The notes under the pieces were generated by a model. That model was given only the letters and a program-made list of their open reading frames with translations, was not told the origin of the DNA and did no database searches. 64,000 bases of DNA, taken from positions 62,001 to 126,000 of the forward strand of contig NZ_SLWS01000009.1 of assembly GCF_004345645.1 (NCBI RefSeq), read 5' to 3'. Position numbers and translations under genes: made by a program. Every line of letters starts with the position of its first letter. Position 1 is the stretch's first letter. Of the stretch, positions 58,322 to 64,000 are shown piece after piece. This stretch comes from Actinocrispum wychmicini. Lineage in GTDB: Bacteria; Actinomycetota; Actinomycetes; Mycobacteriales; Pseudonocardiaceae.

Positions 58322-58759
58322 TCAGCTGACGATCACGCAGGTGGCGCGGTCCTGCCAGTTCACCCCGCCGAGCCGCAGGTCCGCGCTCTGGTCGATCCAC
58401 GTGGTGTGGGCGCCTGTGTGCGGGCAGTCCCGTGCGTCGTAGAGCGACACGTCGCACTGGCTGGCGGTGTGCACCGAACTGGCTTTGTTGTCCCAGTTCC
58501 AGCCGGCCAGGTTGTAGAGACCGTCGATGTCCCCGGTCGACGCCGAGCAGTTGCCGTGCCGGTAGAAGGTGATGCAGGCGCCCGAGTAGATCGTGTTGTC
58601 GTACAGGGTGAACTCCGGGACCGTGCCGGCCACGTGCCCGACGGTTTGGCAGGCCAGTACCTGGGCCGACGCCGCCGGCAGGCCCACCGGCCCCACCACC
58701 AGCCCCGCGCCGGCGACCAGCGCCACACCGGCCAGTTTCGCCATCCTGTTTCCGATCAA
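58322..58759 (-). CDS. Small secreted protein, peptidase-inhibitor I36/beta-gamma-crystallin-like
   Basis: About 145 residues. A signal peptide (basic start, GVALVAGAGLVVG, then PAASAQ) precedes a cysteine-containing beta domain: GACITFYRHGNC, DNKASSVHTASQCDVSLYDA. The pattern N/D-K/R-A-S-S-V followed by C-x-V-x-LY is that of I36 (SMPI-like) inhibitors and crystallin-fold proteins of actinomycetes. TTG at 58759 has GGGGAG eight bases upstream and gives a good leader; ATG at 58744 is an alternative. With several secreted metallopeptidases in the window, an inhibitor role is plausible but unproved. Confidence 0.7.
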   Translation of the reverse strand: MIGNRMAKLAGVALVAGAGLVVGPVGLPAASAQVLACQTVGHVAGTVPEFTLYDNTIYSGACITFYRHGNCSASTGDIDGLYNLAGWNWDNKASSVHTASQCDVSLYDARDCPHTGAHTTWIDQSADLRLGGVNWQDRATCVIVS

Positions 58760-58878
58760 AGTTCCCACTCCCCTGGTCCGGTGTCCGTCGGTTACCTGGA
58801 CATACTGGGCAGCGGGCATCGCGGACAGCTTGCGGCGCTTCTGCATTCCGCAGGTCAGGGCAGGATGAGGGTGGCGTT

Positions 58879-61575
58879 ATGTTGCGTCTGCTCGGCGAAG
58901 TGACGGTGCGTGCCGACGGGAACCGGGTCGATCTGGGGCCGGCCAGACAGCGGTGCGTGCTGGCCGCGCTCGCCCTGGACGCGGGCCGGGTGGTGCCGGT
59001 GGACCGGTTGGTCGACCGGGTCTGGGGCGAGGACGTGCCCCGGCGCGGTCGGGCGACGCTCTACAGCTACATCTCCAGGCTGCGGCAGGCACTCGCGGAC
59101 GTCGAGTCACTCGAGATCGACCGGCGGCCCGGCGGCTACGCGCTCACCACGACGGGCACCATTGACGTGCTCGCCTTCCGCGACCTTTGTACGTGCGCTC
59201 GTTCCGAACCCGACGCCGCCGAAGCCACGCGGATGCTCACCGAAGCCCTGGATCTGTGGCACGGCGAAGCGTTGACCGGCCTCACCGGCACATGGGCCGC
59301 TGTCGAACGCGCCGGACTCGACGAAGAGCGAATCGCCGCCCAGCGCGACCTGGCCGACGCGCGGCTGCGAGCAGGAGCCGGCGAGCACCTGGTGGCCGAG
59401 CTGGCCACCCAGGCCGCCCACCGGCCGCTCGACGAACGCGTCGCCGGTCAGTACATGCTCGCCCTGCACCAGGCCGGGCGCACCGGGGACGCGCTGGCGC
59501 ACTACCTCCGGATCCGCGAGCGGCTCGTCGAGGAACTCGGCACCGAGCCGGACGGCCAACTCCGGCACCTCCACAGAACCCTGCTGGCCACACGGGAAGC
59601 GCCGACGATCGCGGCGGCGGCGCTGTGCCGCCAGTTGCCACGCGCACCCCAGCGGTTCGTCGGCCGTCACCAGGACCTGGCCAAGCTTGGCGATGCGCCG
59701 GTGGTGATCGCCGGCGCGGGCGGGATCGGCAAGACGTGGCTCGCGTTGCACTGGGCCCACCGCAACGCCGAACGCTTCCCCGACGGCCAGTTGTTCGTCG
59801 ACCTCTGCGGCTTCAGCCCCGACAGCCCGCCTATGACAGCGGCGACCGCTGTCCGCGGCTTTCTCGACGCACTCGGCGTCGAGCGTGTCCCGACGGACCC
59901 GCACGCCGCCGCCGCACTGTTCCGGAAACTGTTAGCGGGCAAGCGAATCCTGATGGTGCTCGACAACGCGGCGGACAGCGCCCAGGTCACACCCCTGCTG
60001 CCGGACAGCGAAAACTGCACGGTCCTCATCACCAGCCGCGCCAACCTGACCGGCCTGGTCGCTCGGCACGGCGCGAGCCACCTGCGGCTGGATGTGCTCT
60101 CCCCCACCGAGGCACGCGCCCTCCTGACCGACCGGATCGGCGCCGGCCGCGCGGCCGCCGAACCCGAGGCGCTCACCCACCTCGTGGAGCTGTGCGGCGG
60201 ATTCCCGCTGGCGCTGTGCCTCGCCGCCGCCCAGACGCAGACGCGGCCACAGCTCACGCTCGCCGGGCTGGCCGCCGAACTCCGCGACTTCGGGCTCGAC
60301 GCACTCGCCGACACCGACCCGTCCGCCAGCCTGCCCGCAGTGCTTTCCTTGTCGCTCAAGGGCCTCACCCCCGAACAGGCCACCGCGTACGCGTTGCTGG
60401 GCATCGCGCCAGGCCGCGACATCGGCGTGGACGCGGCCGCGAGCCTGCTCGGCCAGCCCAAGACCGCCGCTGCGGACATCCTGCGCGGCCTGACACAGGC
60501 GTCGCTGCTCGGCAACCCGGACACCGGCCGCCACCGGATGCACGACCTGATCCGACGCCACGCCAGCGACACCGCCCGCGACCTCCCCGACGAGGTCAGC
60601 ACCGCCGCGTTGGACCGCGTGATCGACTTCTACCTGCAAACCGCGAGCAACGCCCACGGTGTCCTCAACCCCACACGCCCGTCGCTGGGGCTGGCGCCGC
60701 CGGTCGCGGGCTGCGTCCCGCTCACTCCGGCAGACGCCATGCGCTGGTTCGACACCGAACGCGACAACCTCCTCGCCATCCAGCAGGCGGCGGCGACCAG
60801 GAAACTGCACCGCGTCACCTGGGGCCTGGCGGGCACGCTGGAGACCTACCTCCGCCGCCGCGGCCACCTCCGCGACCGGCTCGCCGTGTGGACGGCCGGA
60901 GTGGAGGCCGTGGCGCACCTGTCCGACCCGACCGCACACATAGTCGCCCACCGGCTGCTCGGCCGCGCACACGCCGACCTCGGCCAGCACGACGAAGCCG
61001 ACTGTTGTCTGCGCAACGCGCTGGCGCTGGCCGAACACCACGACGACACCCTCAACCAGGCCCACACCCACCGGACGCTCGCCGCCGCCGCGATGTCCAG
61101 GGGTGACAGCCAGCAGGCCCGCGAGCACGCCGAGCGAGCGCTGCGCATCTCCCGCACCCTCGACGACCCAGTGTGGGAGGCCGGTGCGCTCAACGCGGTC
61201 GGCTGGTACGCCGCCAAATCCGGCGACTTCGCCGCAGGCCGCGACCACTGCCACGCGGCGTACGAGATCTTCCTGCGCCACGGGAACATCGAAGGCCAGG
61301 CAACCACTTTGGACAGTCTGGGCTACATAGCGCACCACACCGGCAGTCACGCCGACTCGATCGACCACTACCGGACGGCCCTCACGCTCCTGCGCACAAT
61401 CAGCTCCGCGGCGGAAGAGGCGGACACCCTCAACCGCCTGGGCCACGCCTACGCCGCACTCGGGCAACCCCAGCAGGCACGTGCCTCCTGGCAGAACGCG
61501 CTCGCCATGTACGAGCAACAGGGCCGGGCGGCGAACGCGCTCGAGACTCAGCGACTGCTCGGCGAGGGCGGATAG
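58879..61575 (+). CDS. SARP/AfsR-type transcriptional regulator with NB-ARC and TPR domains
   Basis: 898 residues. Residues 1-95 form an OmpR-type winged helix (ARQRCVLAALALDAGRVV, TLYSYISRLRQAL), about 100-245 a bacterial transcriptional activator domain (PLDERVAGQYMLALHQAGRT), and about 270-560 an NB-ARC ATPase with P-loop VIAGAGGIGKTWLALHW and ILMVLDNAAD. From about 640 there are tetratricopeptide repeats (LLGRAHADLGQHDEADCCLR, LGYIAHHTGSHADSIDHYRT). AfsR-like regulators couple ATP-dependent signalling to antibiotic gene activation. ATG or near start at 58879; divergent from the I36-like gene. The biosynthetic operon lies 41 kb away, so a direct link is not implied. Confidence 0.93.
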   Translation: MLRLLGEVTVRADGNRVDLGPARQRCVLAALALDAGRVVPVDRLVDRVWGEDVPRRGRATLYSYISRLRQALADVESLEIDRRPGGYALTTTGTIDVLAFRDLCTCARSEPDAAEATRMLTEALDLWHGEALTGLTGTWAAVERAGLDEERIAAQRDLADARLRAGAGEHLVAELATQAAHRPLDERVAGQYMLALHQAGRTGDALAHYLRIRERLVEELGTEPDGQLRHLHRTLLATREAPTIAAAALCRQLPRAPQRFVGRHQDLAKLGDAPVVIAGAGGIGKTWLALHWAHRNAERFPDGQLFVDLCGFSPDSPPMTAATAVRGFLDALGVERVPTDPHAAAALFRKLLAGKRILMVLDNAADSAQVTPLLPDSENCTVLITSRANLTGLVARHGASHLRLDVLSPTEARALLTDRIGAGRAAAEPEALTHLVELCGGFPLALCLAAAQTQTRPQLTLAGLAAELRDFGLDALADTDPSASLPAVLSLSLKGLTPEQATAYALLGIAPGRDIGVDAAASLLGQPKTAAADILRGLTQASLLGNPDTGRHRMHDLIRRHASDTARDLPDEVSTAALDRVIDFYLQTASNAHGVLNPTRPSLGLAPPVAGCVPLTPADAMRWFDTERDNLLAIQQAAATRKLHRVTWGLAGTLETYLRRRGHLRDRLAVWTAGVEAVAHLSDPTAHIVAHRLLGRAHADLGQHDEADCCLRNALALAEHHDDTLNQAHTHRTLAAAAMSRGDSQQAREHAERALRISRTLDDPVWEAGALNAVGWYAAKSGDFAAGRDHCHAAYEIFLRHGNIEGQATTLDSLGYIAHHTGSHADSIDHYRTALTLLRTISSAAEEADTLNRLGHAYAALGQPQQARASWQNALAMYEQQGRAANALETQRLLGEGG

Positions 61576-61576
61576 G

Positions 61577-63060
61577 GCAGAACAGCGCGGTCTGATCCAT
61601 CGCCGCAATGGCCTGCCGCAACGCGAGTGGCGCGTCGTTGCCGTACAACTGGGCCAGCCTGAGGACTTCGGCGTTCATCCCTTGCAGCTTCGCGGCGTTG
61701 ACGTCGGCTTCCACCCCTGTGGTCACCAAGCTAGCCTTGTAGTTGCCAGCCTGGGTGATCGATTGCAGGATCGCAGAGTTCCAACTTTCCTGTGCCTGCT
61801 TGCCTTCCAGCGACGCGGCGGTGTGCTGCTTCAACCCGGTGATCACGTTCTGGTGGGCCTGCTGTTCGGCGAGGACGGATTCGCGGTACTGCTGTTGCGA
61901 TCCGAACACGGCAAGGGTCTGTTCGGTGATTCGTTGGGTGTGGTTCTTGGTCGCGTCCGAGGCTTGTTTCTGTGCGCGGGCTTCGTTCTCCACCGCGTCG
62001 GCGAGTTGTTTCTGTGCCTCGATCGCGGCGTGCGAGCCGGGACTGGAGCGGGACACAGCTTCGTCGTAGGCTTGCTGGGCCTGCTTGACCTTCTGAGTGG
62101 CGCGTTCGGTCTCGCCGAGGGCGGTGGTGTGGTGGTCGGCTTGTTGGCTGGCCTTGTCGGAGTCGTTCCCGATCAGTTCGAAGATGGCGCCCAGGCCGGT
62201 CAGGGCGGCGCCGACGACCGGGATAGCGCCGCCGACCTTGCCCAGGACCCCGCCGACCTTGCCGAGGGCACTGGTGGCCACTCCGGCCCCGCCACCGAGC
62301 GTACCGCCGGCGGCTGCGGCTTCCTTGGCCCGGCTGGCGAACCCGGTCAACGCCGACGCTGCGGCGGTGACCCGCTTCCGATGCCGGAGAACACTTTGAA
62401 GGCGCCCGCGGTGCTCAAGGCGATCCCGGCCAACGGACCGAGCACACCCGCCAACGGGCGGACCACGTTGAGCACGCCGGTAAAGATCGTGATCAAGCTA
62501 CTGGCGGTGGCCGACAACACCGGCAGCGCCCCAGCGGCCAAAGTGGACATTGTGGACGTGAGCGCGGCGAACAGCTCGCGCAGACTGGCTAGGACGGGGG
62601 CGCCCGAGGTGGCCAGTTGCGCGAACAGTGTGCCGGCGAACCCGAGCGCGTCGCGGACGATCCCGCCCAGGCCGGACAGTGCTTGACCGGCGGCGGGCGC
62701 GGCCGTGCTGATGTTGCGGAAGAACTCCGACAGTCCGCTACCCGGTCTGCTCGGCCAGCGACCGTAGCCCGTCGAACATCGGCCCGGAGGAGGCGACCGC
62801 GTCCTTGAGTCCGGGCACGGTGCGTTGTTCTTCAGCGCGGCGGCGCCCATCCCGCCGAACGCCAGCGTGACGCCAGCCAAGGCACCGCCGACAGCGGCAC
62901 CGGCCGCGACCGCTCCACCCGTGACGCCGGCAAGGCTCTTGATCGACAACGAGCCGAACGCGTCCAACTTGTCGTGTGCTTTGTCAGCAGAGGCCCCGAC
63001 CTCATTGAACGCGGGGGACGCCTTGTCAATGCCGAGGATGGTGAAGACCAGATCGCGCAA
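61577..63060 (-). pseudogene. Decayed phage tail tape-measure protein
   Basis: A minus-strand relic of about 1.5 kb rich in A/G/S/Q coiled-coil sequence. The first part starts LRDLVFTILGIDKASPAFNE and contains LAGVTLAFGGMGAAALKNN. The homologous text then moves to another frame for about 75 nt (VPGLKDAVASSGPMFDGLR), returns (GLSEFFRNISTAAPAAG), and shifts again near 62380 into TGFASRAKEAAAAGG. Three frameshifts in one reading make a functional protein unlikely. The end (AIAAMDQTAL) runs into the SARP gene stop at 61573-61575, so the C-terminal part has been lost. Confidence 0.75.
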
Positions 63061-63085
63061 GGGGGATCACCCCTTGCCGACTGGG

Positions 63086-63561
63086 TTATCTGGTGTTGAG
63101 GTCCGCTAGGCGTTGCTGGACAAGGCCGACACACATCATGAAGTCCGCATAGGACATGTCGTCGACGTCAGCGGGTGTGATGTTCCACAACAGCAACAGG
63201 TACGGCTTGTACTCGGCTACGCGTTGCCGGTGTTCCGGAGCGCGCCACTGTGGGGCGCTCCGGTAGGCTCCGGCTGCTCCGGGGCGGTTCCCTCGCCGGG
63301 CTCGGGGGTGGGCGTCGTGTCCGGGATGAACCGGAGCGCGGCGTAGTTGTACTCCAGTTCGGCGTACTCGATGTGTTCGCCCAGGCGGCGGCAGGCGAGC
63401 CAGAAGAACGCGTCACGGCCGGTGCCGCCGTTGGCGTTGAAGGAATCCACCAGATACCCGATGCTCGCCCCGGTCGCCTTCTCCAACTGGATGACTTCGC
63501 GGTTGGTCAGGTGGTCTGTGTCGAACGGATAGTCGATACCGTCTAAGACGAATTTGGCCAT
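63086..63561 (-). CDS. Phage tail-assembly chaperone with open -1 frame extension (gpG/gpGT-like)
   Basis: Frame 0 gives 114 residues (MAKFVLDGIDYPFDTDHLTN, then REVIQLEKATG) ending at 63217, typical of the short G-type tail chaperone. The -1 frame is open across the Pro/Glu-rich 3' part and continues beyond the frame-0 stop to a TAA at 63086-63088, encoding YKPYLLLLWNITPADVD and LVQQRLADLNTR, typical of the T-type extension. The layout G, then GT by -1 slippage, then tape measure is conserved in tailed phages. No perfect slippery heptamer was identified; the G-GGA-ACC near 63290 is the best guess. Possibly still intact. Confidence 0.6.
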
Positions 63562-63570
63562 TGTGGACTG

Positions 63571-64000
63571 TTACTCCGATCTGTCAAGGAACTGTTCGAC
63601 CACGTCCAGGGCTGCTTGCCGTACTCGGGGGCCGCCGTCCCGCATGGTGTCGTCGAACCAACCGGGGGGCGCCGTCTGGGTGGCCCACACGTCCCGGTTG
63701 CCGAACACCGGGTGTCGCTAGCGGCCGGTGTTGAGATGGCCGGGCAAGGTCCGTTGACGGGGCGGCAGGACGGTCTTGTGCACCTGGACACGGACCCGAG
63801 CGGACTCGCCGGAGGTGCTGACCTGGGCGCGGACTGCGCGAGCGATGGTGTCCCGCAGGCCCGACCGCAGGTGGGCGCGCATCTTGACCCGGTCGCTCAA
63901 CACGCGCCGACCCCGCAACGCGTGCCGGGATCGGGCGGCTCGCGCCGAGGCGCCCCCGCCCACACCGACTACGGGCAGGGACCGGACCCGTTCTTGTGCG
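63571..64000 (-). pseudogene. Phage tail-component gene broken by an in-frame amber codon (partial)
   Basis: The frame enters from beyond 64000 and reads RSRHALRGRRVLSDRVKMRA, then SARVRVQVHKTVLPPRQRTL, up to LNTGR. A TAG stands at 63718-63720. In the same frame the sequence continues RHPVFGNRDVWATQ and QAALDVVEQFLDRSE to a TAA at 63571-63573. R-W-R-HP(V)(Y/F)GNR is a conserved block of phage minor tail/HK97-gp10-like proteins, so the amber codon most likely replaced a Trp codon. The tail-chaperone gene starts 9 bp downstream. Its 5' end is outside the window. Confidence 0.7.

Noticed and set aside
62347..63060. A single intact 237-residue membrane or Ala-rich protein
   Set aside because: The central part is out-of-frame tape-measure sequence; treated as pseudogene instead.

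Overview
The window is high-GC DNA from an actinomycete. Support comes from pervasive GTG/TTG starts, overlapping ATGA/GTGA gene junctions, a SARP/AfsR-type regulator, a mycobacterial-type CmtR, a probable type VII secretion toxin and many secreted hydrolases. The gene mix (siderophore-like hydroxylases, aminoacyl-tRNA-synthetase paralogues, P450, glycopeptide-type glycosyltransferase) would fit a Pseudonocardiales or Streptomyces-like genome, but genus cannot be fixed from sequence alone.

Layout. 1-3.5 kb: end of a sulfhydrylase-type PLP enzyme, a C26 amidotransferase-like hydrolase, a YczE-type membrane protein, a decayed LysE exporter and a secreted M1 metallopeptidase. 3.5-17.4 kb (all minus strand): a tightly coupled 12-gene biosynthetic operon, preceded by a 22-residue ORF. 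It encodes a stand-alone adenylation domain, two lysine/ornithine N-hydroxylases, a PP-loop ATPase, a cupin, a methionyl-tRNA-synthetase-like protein, a DAO-type flavoenzyme, a P450, both subunits of a B12-dependent glutamate-mutase-like enzyme, a truncated asparaginyl-tRNA-synthetase-like protein and a glutamate-synthase-like FMN protein. N-hydroxylase plus cupin plus MetRS-like protein plus DAO oxidase is the known signature for making an N-N (hydrazine) bond from N6-hydroxylysine and a second amino acid. Here the cupin and MetRS parts are separate genes, and a methylaspartate-type mutase and an AsnRS-like enzyme sit in the same operon. This is the best candidate for an undescribed pathway.

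17.5-18.8 kb: an orphan protein with an eCIS-type leader motif and an HExxH motif, plus a small partner. 19-20.6 kb: a double-MerR regulator and an AhpD-like protein. 20.7-25.9 kb: a metal(loid) resistance island: cmtR and a CDF-like transporter, an ArsR-ArsC fusion, arsC, an aquaglyceroporin, a flavoprotein and an ArsR-ArsN fusion, the last two diverging around twin operator-like repeats. 26-36.7 kb: secreted M28 and M35 peptidases, a cystathionine-lyase-type enzyme, an HD protein, a GlxA-type regulator, a Rieske oxygenase with an EamA transporter, and a WXG-like/EndoU toxin/immunity trio. 36.7-46.4 kb: a catabolic locus with an IclR regulator, a dipeptide/oligopeptide ABC transporter, a serine hydrolase, a creatininase-family amidohydrolase, an enolase-superfamily enzyme and a degenerate ROK protein. 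46.4-58.2 kb: alpha/beta hydrolase with TetR, a lone SecY, a glycosyltransferase, a two-component pair, an ArsR/SRPBCC/RibD-like trio, a DUF6461-type protein, a flavin monooxygenase with TetR, and a Thr/Ser-dehydratase-like enzyme. 58.3-64 kb: an I36-like secreted protein, a large SARP regulator and a decaying phage tail-gene relic (tail protein with an in-frame amber codon, tail chaperone with an open -1 frame, tape measure with three frameshifts).

The operons are organised by translational coupling. Several regulators (MerR, CmtR, one ArsR) have a -10-like hexamer about 7 nt before the start codon, suggesting leaderless transcripts. No tRNA, rRNA, CRISPR array or complete insertion sequence was recognised.
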